Shown here: piece by piece, positions 26,975 through 35,142 of the stretch
How positions within the stretch are numbered: position 1 is the stretch's first letter
How the letters are laid out: each line of letters begins with the position of its first letter
Assembly (NCBI GenBank): GCA_944387895.1
Contig: CALXGQ010000023.1
Span: forward strand, 1 to 54,694
Direction: 5' to 3'
DNA length: 54,694 bases
Origin: an uncultured Clostridia bacterium
Lineage (GTDB): Bacteria > Bacillota > Clostridia > Oscillospirales > QAKW01
Made by a program: the position numbers and the translations under genes
The notes under the pieces: model-generated
Seen by the model: only the letters and a program-made list of their open reading frames with translations
Told to the model about the DNA's origin: nothing
The model's database searches: none

Positions 26975-28143
26975 TTGATTACGGTAAGATCCTCAATCCG
27001 GAGGTGCTGAACATCAAGCCTTCGGGGATCCGCAAGTTTTTCGATATTGCGGAAACGATGAAGGACGTGATTTCCCTGGGCGTAGGGGAGCCGGATTTTC
27101 CCACGCCCTGGCAGATCCGGCAGGCCGGGATCAAATCTCTGGAAGAAAGCAAAACGCGGTATACCGCCAACCGCGGGCTTCAGGCCCTGCGGGAAACCAT
27201 CGCGGCCTATATGAAGCGGAAATATCAGATCACCTATGACCCCGCCAAGGAAATCCTTGTAACGGTGGGGGGAAGCGAGGCGATCGACGCCGGGCTCCGG
27301 GCGACGGTCTGCTCCGGCGACGAGGTGATCATCCCGCAGCCCAGCTACGTCTGCTATGAGCCCATCACGCAGCTGGTGGGCGGGGTTCCGGTTGTGATCG
27401 AAACCCGGGCGGAGGACGAGTTCAAGCTGACGCCGGAGGCGCTACGCGCCGCGATCACGCCCAAAACAAAGGTCTTGATCCTTCCCTATCCCTGCAATCC
27501 CACCGGAGCGATCATGGAGCGGGAAGATCTGGAAAAGATCGCCGCGGTTCTGCGGGACACCAACATTCTGGTGATTTCCGATGAAATTTATGCGGAGCTG
27601 ACCTTTGGCGGCAAAGCGCACGTTTCCATCGCCTCCCTGCCGGGTATGGCGGAGCGGACGATCGTTGTAAACGGGTTTTCCAAGGCGTTTTCCATGACCG
27701 GCTGGCGGCTGGGCTATGCCTGCGGCCCGAAAGAAATCATTGCGCAGATCACGAAGATCCATCAGTACGCCATTATGTGCGCGCCCACCACATCGCAGTA
27801 TGCCGCCATAGCGGCAATGACCGGCTGCGACGAGGTGGTGGCGGAGATGGCGGAGGAATACGACGCTCGCCGGCGGCTGATAGTGGATTCCTTTAATAAG
27901 ATCGGGCTCACCTGCCGCAATCCCCGGGGCGCTTTCTACGCCTTTCCCTCCATCCGGAAAACCGGGATGAGCAGCGAAGAATTTTGTGAAAAGCTTTTGG
28001 CCGCCAAGCATGTGGCGGTGGTGCCCGGAACGGCTTTCGGCCGGGGCGGAGAGGGCTTTATCCGTGCCTCCTACTGCTATTCCACCGAGCATATCAAAGA
28101 AGCCCTTCGCCGGATCGGAGAATTTCTGGAGGAGCTCTCCTGA
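26971..28143 (+). CDS. Class I/II pyridoxal-phosphate aminotransferase
   Basis: A 390-residue fold-type I aminotransferase. Visible features are SLGVGEPDFPTPW, YTANRGLQALRE, TVGGSEAID, the PCNPTGAI cofactor loop, ISDEIYAELTF, the PLP-lysine segment NGFSKAFSMTGWRLGY and GEGFIRASY near the C-terminus. It resembles aspartate/aromatic aminotransferases encoded next to Lrp regulators; the exact substrate cannot be told. The TTG start at 26971 overlaps the Lrp stop. A strong terminator follows. Confidence 0.9.
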   Translation: MIDYGKILNPEVLNIKPSGIRKFFDIAETMKDVISLGVGEPDFPTPWQIRQAGIKSLEESKTRYTANRGLQALRETIAAYMKRKYQITYDPAKEILVTVGGSEAIDAGLRATVCSGDEVIIPQPSYVCYEPITQLVGGVPVVIETRAEDEFKLTPEALRAAITPKTKVLILPYPCNPTGAIMEREDLEKIAAVLRDTNILVISDEIYAELTFGGKAHVSIASLPGMAERTIVVNGFSKAFSMTGWRLGYACGPKEIIAQITKIHQYAIMCAPTTSQYAAIAAMTGCDEVVAEMAEEYDARRRLIVDSFNKIGLTCRNPRGAFYAFPSIRKTGMSSEEFCEKLLAAKHVAVVPGTAFGRGGEGFIRASYCYSTEHIKEALRRIGEFLEELS

Positions 28144-28176
28144 TCGGGCTGGGTCGAATAGCAAAATAAAGAAAAA

Positions 28177-28226
28177 GCAAAACGCCCCCTGTGCAGGAAG
28201 AAGAATCTGCACAGGGGGCGTTTTGC
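28177..28226. terminator. Very strong terminator with a perfect 20-bp stem
   Basis: Left arm 28177-28196 begins GCAAAACGCCCCCTG; the right arm 28207-28226 is its exact complement, with a 10-base loop. A and T runs on both sides would let it work for the aminotransferase gene and the convergent mntP. Confidence 0.9.
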
Positions 28227-28297
28227 TGTAAGGCGCGGCGGAGACGGGCGCCGGTGCATGGTTCCCGGCGCTTGCAATCCCGGCGCGCGGGTTTGGG

Positions 28298-28882
28298 TCA
28301 AATGAAATGGGAAATAAAGATCTCCAGGCCGATGAAAATCAGGATCGCGCCGCCGAAGATCCCGGCTTTTCCGGCCAGGGTGTTTCCGGCCTTGCGGCCG
28401 ATAAACAATCCGGCCGAGCAGATCAAAAAGGTAACAACCGCAATGATAAAGGCGGCCAGCAGAGCCTGGGGAAGATCGTATGCGGCAATGGTGAAGCCCA
28501 CCGAGAGGGCGTCGATGGAGGTGGCGATCCCCTGCGCCAGCAGAGCGCCCAGCCGAACGCCCGACTGAGCCGCGGCAGTTTCTCCGCCCTTGATCCCTTC
28601 CCGGATCATCTTTCCGCCGATAAAGCTCAAAAGTGCCAGCGCGATCCAGGGGATCAGCTTTTCAAAGAACTGAAAATACTGCACGATGCTGTGGACGCAG
28701 ACCCAGCCGATCATCGGCATCAGCGCCTGAAAACCGGCAAAGATCCCGGCGATGCCAAACATTTTCTGTTTCTTCATTTTCGGCTCGTTGAGACCGTTGG
28801 CGAGAGAAACAGAAAAAGCGTCCATGGCCAGACCGGCGCCCAGCAGAATACTGTTAAAAAAGAAGAAAAAATCCACCTTCAT
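28298..28882 (-). CDS. mntP: MntP-type manganese efflux pump
   Basis: A 194-residue membrane protein with six predicted helices arranged as two related halves, each with an acidic DA-S motif (GLAMDAFSVSLANG near residue 20 and ATSIDALSVGF near 120) that forms the metal pathway. The ATG at 28882 is chosen because GGAGGG lies just upstream; longer frames have no ribosome site. It has a consensus promoter at 29028-29056 and a leader of about 140 nt. Family knowledge says it exports Mn(II). Confidence 0.9.
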   Translation of the reverse strand: MKVDFFFFFNSILLGAGLAMDAFSVSLANGLNEPKMKKQKMFGIAGIFAGFQALMPMIGWVCVHSIVQYFQFFEKLIPWIALALLSFIGGKMIREGIKGGETAAAQSGVRLGALLAQGIATSIDALSVGFTIAAYDLPQALLAAFIIAVVTFLICSAGLFIGRKAGNTLAGKAGIFGGAILIFIGLEIFISHFI

Positions 28883-29027
28883 ATTTTCCCTCCGGCAATA
28901 AAAATCGCGCATATGGAGCCATATCCGGGCAATAAATGGCGCAAAAAAAGAGCCGCGCCGCCCGTTCTTCCTTAAAGAAAGGAACTGGGAACCGGCCGTC
29001 AGGCTTCTGTTTTTGTGTTTAAGAGAA

Positions 29028-29056
29028 ATTTTACCATGCTGAAAAGAAATAGTCAA
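29028..29056 (-). promoter_or_regulatory. Promoter of mntP
   Basis: Read on the minus strand: TTGACT (29056-29051) and TAAAAT (29033-29028) with a 17-bp spacer. The leader between it and mntP (about 28883-29020) has a GTTCCTT/AAGGAAGAAC hairpin and a T7 tract at 28949-28943, but no manganese-riboswitch signature I could find. Confidence 0.8.
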
Positions 29057-29226
29057 GCCTTTTTTGCGCCTTTTTGGAAAGAGGTTGCGCCTTTTGGAAA
29101 AAGAAGGAAAAAACTGAATTTTACGCCGGTTCCGGCAGCTTTTTTCGGCTTTTACCATTCAGCAGGCCCGCGCTGTTTGAAGAAGGCTGCGCGCCGCAGG
29201 CAGGCGGCGCGCGGGGGCAGAGCAGG

Positions 29227-29413
29227 GGGAGGGCAATGCGTGGTTTTGGCGCTGCCCGCCTGCCTTTTGCATGGATTTTTTCCGCGAAAATCAGCCCCTG
29301 TGGGGCCCCCTGTGGGGCGTTAGGAGCAAAAAAGGGAGGGCAATGCGTGGTTTTGGCGCTGCCCGCCTGCCTTTTGCATGGATTTTTTCGAGAAAATGAG
29401 CCCCTGTGGGGCC
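29227..29413. repeat. 107-bp tandem repeat downstream of trpA
   Basis: GGGAGGGCAATGCGTGG and the following roughly 80 bases occur at 29227-29310 and again at 29334-29413, period 107 bp, almost identical. Each unit ends in CCCCTGTGGGG palindromes. There is no reading frame of coding character here. The gap 29060-29226 just before it is GC-rich with nothing recognised. Confidence 0.8.
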
Positions 29414-29424
29414 GGGAGCGGCGC

Positions 29425-30195
29425 TCAGTCCAGCGCCTCCTTCATTTTCCGAACGTAGGCGCCGATTTGGGCAGGGGCGTTTTGGCCGTGTTCCTGCAAA
29501 ATTTTGATGATGGCGGAGCCGACGATGGCGCCATCGGCAATGGAGGCCATTTTTTTGGCCTGCTCCGGCGTGGAGATGCCGAATCCGATCGCGCAGGGAA
29601 GCGCGGTATTCTGTCGGATGGTTTTGACGATCCCTGCAAGATCCGTTGTGATTTCGCTGCGCACCCCGGTGACGCCGAGGCTGGAAACAAGATAAATAAA
29701 GCCTTCGGCTTCCCGGGCGATCATGCCGATCCGATCCCGGGAGGTGGGCGCGATCAGGGAGATCAGATCGACGCCGTATTGGCGGCAGAGCGGAAGAAAT
29801 TCCTCTTTTTCCTCAAAGGGGATGTCGGGCAGGATCAGGCCGTCGATGCCGATTTCCCGGCAGGTCGCGATAAAGTCCCGGGCGCCGTAGGAAAAGACCA
29901 CGTTTGCATAGGTCATGAATACCATGGGAAGGGAAAGATCCTTGCGGAGGGATCGAACCAGGCCGAAAATCTGATCGGTGGTAACGCCCCCCTCCAGCGC
30001 CCGGAGGTTTGCCTCCTGGATCACCGGCCCTTCGGCGGTCGGATCCGAGAAGGGGATCCCCAGCTCGATCAGATCGGCGCCGTTTTCTGCTGCGGCCCGC
30101 ACGGCTGCGGCCGTTGTTTCAAGATCCGGATAGCCGCAGGTGATAAACGGGATAAAGGCCTTTTTTCCGCGGAATGCGTTTTGGATATTACTCAT
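29425..30195 (-). CDS. trpA: Tryptophan synthase alpha chain
   Basis: Cleaves indole-3-glycerol phosphate to indole and glyceraldehyde-3-phosphate. The 256 residues form the TIM barrel with FITCGYPD, the catalytic glutamate in [29 protein letters not shown], and the phosphate-binding end ([16 protein letters not shown]). The ATG at 30195 is preceded by GGGGAGG. In the current sequence trpB reads in frame through this start because of a one-base loss upstream, so a fused product is also possible. The C-terminus ends in front of a tandem repeat. Confidence 0.92.
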   Translation of the reverse strand: MSNIQNAFRGKKAFIPFITCGYPDLETTAAAVRAAAENGADLIELGIPFSDPTAEGPVIQEANLRALEGGVTTDQIFGLVRSLRKDLSLPMVFMTYANVVFSYGARDFIATCREIGIDGLILPDIPFEEKEEFLPLCRQYGVDLISLIAPTSRDRIGMIAREAEGFIYLVSSLGVTGVRSEITTDLAGIVKTIRQNTALPCAIGFGISTPEQAKKMASIADGAIVGSAIIKILQEHGQNAPAQIGAYVRKMKEALD

Positions 30196-31374
30196 GAAGA
30201 TCCTCCCCTCTGTAGCGGGCGATGGCGCGCAGTCCTTATCGCCTCTGCCGGAAATGGTAATGACGATGATGCGGTCTTTCTCCATGGCAGGCGCTATTTT
30301 CAGGGCATGGGCAACCGCGTGGGCAGATTCGATGGCCGGGATGATCCCTTCGGTTCTTGCCAGATATTCAAAGGCGGCCACCGCCTCCTCATCAGTCACG
30401 GGAACATAGCTTGCTCTGCCGATATCGTGGAGATAGGCATGCTCCGGGCCGACGCCCGGATAGTCCAGCCCGGCGGAGATGGAGTACACCGGCGCGATCT
30501 GCCCGTATTGATCCTGGCAGAAATAGGATTTCGTTCCGTGGAAGATCCCCGGCCTGCCGGTAGAAAGGGTCGCGGCGGTTTCAAAGGTATCGACGCCGCG
30601 CCCTGCCGCTTCGCATCCGATCAGCTGCACCTGCGGATCGTCGATGAAATGATAAAAGCTGCCGATGGCGTTGGATCCGCCGCCGACGCAGGCGAGAACG
30701 GCGTCCGGAAGCCGCCCCTCTTTTTGGAGCATCTGTTCCCGGATCTCCCGGGAGATGACCGCCTGAAAGTCGCGGACGATGGTGGGGAAGGGATGGGGCC
30801 CCATAACGGAGCCGAGGCAATAATGGGTATCGGCGATGCGGGAGGTCCATTCCCGCATCGCTTCGGAAACAGCGTCCTTCAGGGTGCTGGTTCCGGTCGT
30901 TACCGCAACAACCTCTGCGCCGAGCAGGCGCATCCGGTAGACGTTCAGCGCCTGGCGCTCCATATCCTCCGCGCCCATGAAAACAACGCATTCCATCCCC
31001 ATCAGCGCGGCGGCGGTGGCGGTGGCCACGCCATGCTGTCCGGCGCCCGTTTCCGCGATCAGGCGGGTTTTCCCCATCTTTTTTGCCAGCAGCGCCTGGC
31101 CGAGGACGTTGTTGATTTTGTGTGCGCCGGTATGGTTGAGATCCTCCCGCTTCAGGTAAATTTTGGCGCCGCCCAGATCGTTTGTCATCCGCTTGGCATG
31201 GTAAAGCCGCGAGGGACGGCCGGCGTACTGGTTGAACAGCTCCTCCAGCTCCCGGTTGAAGGCGGGATCCTCTTTATAATGGCAATATGCTTTTTCCAGC
31301 TCGATCACGGCGTTCATCAGCGTTTCCGGGATATACTGCCCGCCGTGATCGCCGAAGCGGCCTTTTTTATTCAT
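30188..31374 (-). pseudogene. trpB: Tryptophan synthase beta chain, frameshifted near its end
   Basis: Condenses indole with serine. All core motifs are present: [12 protein letters not shown], the PLP-lysine segment [27 protein letters not shown], and [12 protein letters not shown]. The ATG at 31374 follows GGGAGG. After SGRGDKDCA the frame shifts: one missing base near 30224-30230 (GGCGCGC on the plus strand) makes it read on into trpA. Restoring one base gives the tail [12 protein letters not shown] and a TAA at 30188-30190 that overlaps trpA by 8 bases. Either a genuine mutation or a sequencing error. Confidence 0.85.
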
Positions 31375-31730
31375 AAGTACAACCTCCCATTTGTGTCCAG
31401 AGTTCTTCAATGAGGCGCGGCGATTTGATCCCCGGCCGTTCTTCGATGCCGGTCAGGATATCGATCTGTTCGGCGCCGCTTTGCTTCAGGATGTTTGTTA
31501 CGTTGCGGGGAGAGATCCCGCCGGCCAGCATCACCGGGATCCTGCTCCGGGCGTGGATCTCCCGGAAGAAGGCGACCGGCGTTTCTGCGGCCGCGGCCGC
31601 GGCATGATCCGCGGTTCTGCTGTCGACCAGAAGCATGGCGACCCCCATATCGGCAAAAGCGCGGCAAAGCTCCTCCGGGCTTTCTGTTCCAAACTGGCTT
31701 CGGCGCAGCGCCGCCGGGCAGGGGATGCTC
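31367..31730 (-). pseudogene. trpF: Phosphoribosylanthranilate isomerase, C-terminal fragment
   Basis: About 110 codons of the 3' half remain. FGTESPEELCRAFADMGVAM is followed by LLVDSRTAD (catalytic-aspartate region) and the phosphate-binding end RIPVMLAGGISPRNV and [15 protein letters not shown]. The N-terminal half with the catalytic cysteine is absent. The end overlaps the trpB start by 8 bases (ATGAATAA), the same style of overlap inferred for trpB/trpA. Upstream the frame merges with a trpC remnant. Assignment rests on motifs and operon position. Confidence 0.65.
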
Positions 31731-31811
31731 CAGAATGCCGATGTCCCGGTTGTTGATGCCGATCAGCTTTGCGCCCAGAGCGGCTGCTTTTAGCGCTTGA
31801 ATAAATTCCAT
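31727..31811 (-). pseudogene. trpC: Indole-3-glycerol phosphate synthase remnant
   Basis: An ATG at 31811, three bases after the trpD stop, is in the place expected for trpC. Only about 28 codons are recognisable: QALKAAALGAKLIGINNRDI matches the late barrel strand of TrpC (the GINNRD motif). The rest, over 200 residues, is missing, and the frame becomes meaningless before the trpF fragment. This points to one or two internal deletions. Confidence 0.6.
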
Positions 31812-31814
31812 CGC

Positions 31815-32750
31815 TCAGCCCTGCTTCAGAACGGCGTTGGAACGCCGGATCAGCTGATCCAGCTTCGTCATGGCACGGCCGCTCTCGATGATTCGGCGGG
31901 CCACGGCAATGCCCTCTTCAAAGGTTTCCGCCTTTCCGCCAACGATCAGCGCGCCGGCGGAGTTGAGGACAACGGCGTCCTTTTGCGGGCCGGTAATGCT
32001 GCCGTTGAAGACGCCGCGGATGGTGGCGGCGTTTTCCTCCGGCGTTCCGGTTTTGATATCCTCCAGGCGGCAGCGCTTCATGCCGAAATCTTCGGGCGCG
32101 ATCTCATAATCGGTAAAGGCGCCGTTCCGGAGCTCGATGATTTTGGTTTTGCCCAGCAGGGAGATCTCATCCAGCCCGTCCAGCCCGTGCACAAACATGG
32201 CGCGGGTATAGCCGATTTCCCGGGCGACAGAGGCCACCTGCTCCAGCAGCTCCGGCTTATAGACGCCCAGAAGGTGCCGCGGTGCAAAGGCGGGGTTGAT
32301 CAGCGGCCCGATGATGGTATAGAATATCGTTTTGATCCCGAGGGCGGCTTCGGGGTGCAGAACCTTGCCCATCACAGGATGAAACAGCGGCGCATAAATA
32401 AAGGCGATGCCGATCTCCTCGATCAGAGCTTCGGCCTTTTCGGGGGAAAGGTTGATGTTCACGCCCAGCGCTTCCAGCACGTCCGCGTTTCCCGAAAGAC
32501 TGGAAATGGAGCGGCTTCCGTGCTTGGCGATGGGGATCCCGGCCGCTGCCGCAACGATGGCGGCCGCGGTTGAAATGTTGTAGGTGCTGAGTCCTCCGCC
32601 GGTTCCGCAGGTGTCCATGACCTCGTCCTCCACCTTCGGGCGGAGCGGGATGCAGACGGTGCGCATCGCTTCGGCGATGGCGGCCGTTTCCTGCAACGTG
32701 GTGCCTTTCATGACCAGAGCGACCAGAAATCCGGAGATTGAATTTCTTCC
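31815..32750 (-). pseudogene. trpD: Anthranilate phosphoribosyltransferase, 5' end missing
   Basis: About 305 of the usual 340 residues remain. DTCGTGGGLSTYNISTAAA, KHGSRSISSLSGNADVLEALG, FAPRHLLGVYKPEL and VHGLDGLDE are classic TrpD motifs. The first roughly 38 residues and the start codon are gone: the match begins at ISGFLVALVMKG near 32735, where GC-rich DNA changes to AT-rich DNA carrying the end of a regulator gene. trpE and trpG are not present. No promoter is visible upstream in this orientation. Confidence 0.82.
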
Positions 32751-33022
32751 GCTGTGCAATCAGCAAGTAAAGAATTTATTAATTCAATGGATATATGAGT
32801 TGATTTTATTAAGTTATTATATACTAATTCATCTAAAGTTGCTCCTAATGCATTGGCTATAGAAATAAGTGTTGGTAAACTTAATTTGGCTACACCACAC
32901 TCAATATGTGAAATATATGACGGTTCTACTCCGGATTTTTCAGCAAGTTTTGCCTGCGACCATTTCTTTTTACGTCGAATTTCTCGAATTCTTGTTCCTA
33001 TTATTTTATAATCTATAGACAC
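32708..33022 (-). CDS. XRE-family regulator, C-terminus altered at a junction
   Basis: A Cro/CI-type helix-turn-helix protein (GTRIREIRRKKKWSQAKLAE, then SGVEPSYISHIECGVAKLSL). GTG at 33022 is chosen because AAGAGG lies 8 bases upstream. After residue about 93 (LLADCTAEEIQ) the frame enters trpD sequence on a different reading frame and stops, so its natural C-terminus is lost. AT-rich and unlike the neighbouring GC-rich genes. It faces away from the next small ORF, with two CCTAATTGG sites between them. Confidence 0.75.
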   Translation of the reverse strand: MSIDYKIIGTRIREIRRKKKWSQAKLAEKSGVEPSYISHIECGVAKLSLPTLISIANALGATLDELVYNNLIKSTHISIELINSLLADCTAEEIQSPDFWSLWS

Positions 33023-33065
33023 AAACCACACCTCTTATAAAAATCTTATAATTAGTATTGTATAT

Positions 33066-33106
33066 CCTAATTGGATGTGATAAAATAAACTACAAGACCT
33101 AATTGG
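33066..33106. promoter_or_regulatory. Paired CCTAATTGG sites in the divergent gap
   Basis: CCTAATTGG at 33066-33074 and again at 33098-33106, 32 bp apart (about three helical turns), with TAAAAT between them at 33081-33086. They lie in the 163-bp gap between two divergent genes and are likely binding sites for the adjacent XRE protein. Confidence 0.5.
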
Positions 33107-33185
33107 CATTATGGTTTAAGTTTTTTAAAATTATTCATGTCTTTTCATAATAAATTTATAGGTCGGTAAAAACGAGAGGAACAAA

Positions 33186-33437
33186 ATGATGAAAAAACAG
33201 TCTGTTAAAAAAACATCTCTATATGTAAATGATGAATTTTCCAATCGATTCAAACGCCGAATAAACAGAAAGTTTCGCGAATATGTTGGGTTTGACGACA
33301 TTCCCCATCCTGATGTAGACAACTTTTTTGAAAGATTTATGACCAAAGTATATTTAAACCATAAGCAATTGTGGAATTCGTACACAAGAGCGCTCGTCTA
33401 TTGCACTGTAAGTTTCTTCGGAGAAAATGCCTTCTGA
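33186..33437 (+). CDS. Small unknown protein, probably truncated
   Basis: 83 codons, AT-rich, with AGAGGA before the tandem ATGs (33186 and 33189). The first 60 residues look like genuine coding (KKTSLYVNDEFSNRFKRRIN, then FREYVGFDDIPHPDVDNFFE), very basic and probably helical. After about residue 60 the frame overlaps a minus-strand gene and is likely meaningless, so the original gene continued elsewhere. I recognise no family. It is divergent from an XRE regulator that may control it. Confidence 0.45.
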   Translation: MMKKQSVKKTSLYVNDEFSNRFKRRINRKFREYVGFDDIPHPDVDNFFERFMTKVYLNHKQLWNSYTRALVYCTVSFFGENAF

Positions 33438-33815
33438 ACTTCCCATTCCATAAACTTTACCATCTGCAGTCAAATAAATCATTGTTCCATTACAAACCTC
33501 AAGATGAACTATGTTTGTTGACTCAATATTTTTTATTTTAGTCCATTCTTTATGGTAAGCAGCACTATCCTCGCTGAGAAAGCGGTTAGTATCTGTTCCT
33601 TTTGCATACAAAACACCTTTATTTATTTCAAATTCACCGCCACCCCAAGAAGCAGTCGTATTATATGTTGACTCAATCGTTTTGAATGATGAATTTTCTG
33701 TAAGCTGGTCTTTATTGGCAGTTTTTAAAAGAACGTTGCAAAATATAGCTAAGAGAACTAAAACTGCAAAAATAATTGCAAGTGTTTTGAATAACAACCT
33801 CAGATTAACCTTCAT
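33354..33815 (-). pseudogene. Membrane-anchored RCC1-like protein, cut short
   Basis: 153 codons with an N-terminal membrane anchor (about residues 8-28, LFKTLAIIFAVLVLLAIF). One RCC1/beta-propeller-like unit follows (FEINKGVLYAKGTDT, then VCNGTMIYLTADGKVYGMGS). RCC1-type proteins usually carry several such repeats; here the frame stops in the sequence shared with the opposite-strand ORF near 33370, so the 3' part is probably missing. GGAGG lies 8 bases upstream of the start. It follows the 207-residue gene by 22 bases in the same direction. Confidence 0.6.
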
Positions 33816-33837
33816 TCAAGCATCCTCCGCTAAAAAT

Positions 33838-34461
33838 TTACCACAATGCCCTATTGTTTGGTATTGCACCATTTTTCAAGTCCAAATCAACAAAAACATA
33901 ATCATAGCCGGCATACATCCTTGTCCAAGTTGAGCCATTACCACTTCGTTTCCAATAACAAACCATAAAATCGTGATAAGTTCCACCTGTGGTAGAGGAT
34001 TTACACGCAACTTGCATTCCCGCCGTAAGTTGCCCTAACTGTGTTCCGTTGGGAGCTCGAAAAATAACGGCTCTTTTAACAGTAAAAATTCGATATGACT
34101 CATTGTTAATAAGCCCTGTTGAAGCCGATGTAACCAAGGAGCTACCATTGCTGTTATAAAGATGGTAATCGTATTGATACTCATGCCATGAATAATCGTC
34201 CAATGTATAGCCCATAGATCTTTCAATATATCCAATCACCTCATTCCCGCTTCCGTCTAAAAATAGAATTTTAAAATGTGTGATTGTATAATATTCATTT
34301 GGAAAAACAATATAGAATTCATTCGGATGAATTCTGCCCAAGACAGAACCACCAACTGTTTGTCCACCGACATGTATATCACTCGGAACAAGTTTAGAAT
34401 AAACATTAATATATTCTGATGATTTGTTTACTACTGCATACTTTCTATTATCGATACCCAT
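33838..34461 (-). CDS. Unknown 207-residue protein
   Basis: AT-rich gene, start at 34461. The product (begins MGIDNRKYAVVNKSSEYINV) is rich in Tyr, Ser, Asn and Gly, mostly beta strand, with no signal peptide or membrane segment. Residues about 130-165 (IFTVKRAVIFRAPNGTQLGQ, then LTAGMQVACKSSTT) resemble a bacterial SH3-type cell-wall-binding fold, a weak resemblance only. It could be part of a phage or mobile-element lytic or surface protein. It is followed by the RCC1-like gene. No ribosome site is convincing. Confidence 0.55.
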   Translation of the reverse strand: MGIDNRKYAVVNKSSEYINVYSKLVPSDIHVGGQTVGGSVLGRIHPNEFYIVFPNEYYTITHFKILFLDGSGNEVIGYIERSMGYTLDDYSWHEYQYDYHLYNSNGSSLVTSASTGLINNESYRIFTVKRAVIFRAPNGTQLGQLTAGMQVACKSSTTGGTYHDFMVCYWKRSGNGSTWTRMYAGYDYVFVDLDLKNGAIPNNRALW

Positions 34462-34732
34462 AAAGTAATATAAAGGGTGAGCTATCCCTCTTTTTTATTT
34501 TTTAAAAAACTATTGTTTTTTGTCACAAAATATTATTTTGATTTTAGTTATTAAATGAGAAACAAAACATTTTTTAAGAGAATAAATTGACAAAAAGCAT
34601 AAATATAGCAGAGTTGTTTTAATTTATTGTAAAAACTTATAGAATAGTTAGACTTATGTATTTTGACATCGCGTAAGCATTTTTTATTAATATTAATACA
34701 CAGAATATATATTATCTTTCAATGAGGGTATT
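34462..34732. other. AT-rich intergenic stretch
   Basis: About 270 bp, strongly AT-rich, with many A and T runs and no reading frame of coding character. It contains the promoter at 34663-34690 for the rightward gene; for the leftward gene I see only weak candidates. Confidence 0.6.
34663..34690 (+). promoter_or_regulatory. Promoter of the 116-residue membrane protein gene
   Basis: A perfect TTGACA at 34663-34668 and TATTAA at 34685-34690, spacer 16 bp. Confidence 0.65.
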
Positions 34733-35083
34733 ATGAGGTCAGAATTAAGGTTTTTAAAAACAGTATTGCTTATATTGATTATCATCGTTTTACTTTGGAT
34801 TGTTTTTCTTGTATCAAGAGATCAGACAGTAGATTTTGGTGGAACTGTGAGCAAAATCACAAGGAATAAAAATGATGAAATTATATATGAGATATCAAAT
34901 TTTAATGGTGAATATGTCATATCAGTTATTGCTGATGAAAAAACAAAATATATTTTATACCCCAATAAACCAATTTCAGCTGATGATATCTCCATTGGAG
35001 ATTATATTGATGGAAATTATCGCTTTTTCAAAAAAAACAAAGCGGATAATATTACTGTTGTGGATAGGACTACTGAATCCTAG
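34733..35083 (+). CDS. Small membrane-anchored protein, unknown
   Basis: 116 residues. The N-terminus is a single membrane helix (FLKTVLLILIIIVLLWIVFL) preceded by basic residues, so the rest should lie outside the cell. The outer part is a small beta domain (GGTVSKITRNKNDEIIYEIS, then SADDISIGDYIDGNY), reminiscent of short OB-like domains, without a recognised family. It has its own promoter and is closed by a perfect hairpin. AT-rich like the whole island. Confidence 0.6.
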   Translation: MRSELRFLKTVLLILIIIVLLWIVFLVSRDQTVDFGGTVSKITRNKNDEIIYEISNFNGEYVISVIADEKTKYILYPNKPISADDISIGDYIDGNYRFFKKNKADNITVVDRTTES

Positions 35084-35094
35084 TTATAAATTTT

Positions 35095-35131
35095 CAAAAG
35101 AGATAGAGACCAAGTGCCTCTATCTCTTTTG
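35095..35131. terminator. Bidirectional terminator
   Basis: CAAAAGAGATAGAG (35095-35108) pairs perfectly with CTCTATCTCTTTTG (35118-35131). It lies between convergent genes. Confidence 0.88.
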
Positions 35132-35142
35132 TTTATATTATT

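Noticed and set aside
28883..29030. yybP-ykoY manganese riboswitch upstream of mntP
   Set aside because: The expected GGGGAGTA-type and CTACGGAG-type conserved loops were not found in the leader.
29227..29413. CRISPR array
   Set aside because: Only two repeat units of about 80 bp with a 23-bp gap, no spacer series and no cas genes.
29425..31410. A natural TrpB-TrpA fusion protein
   Set aside because: The linker is the out-of-frame reading of a normal TrpB tail, and trpA keeps its own ribosome site and start. A one-base deletion explains the data better.
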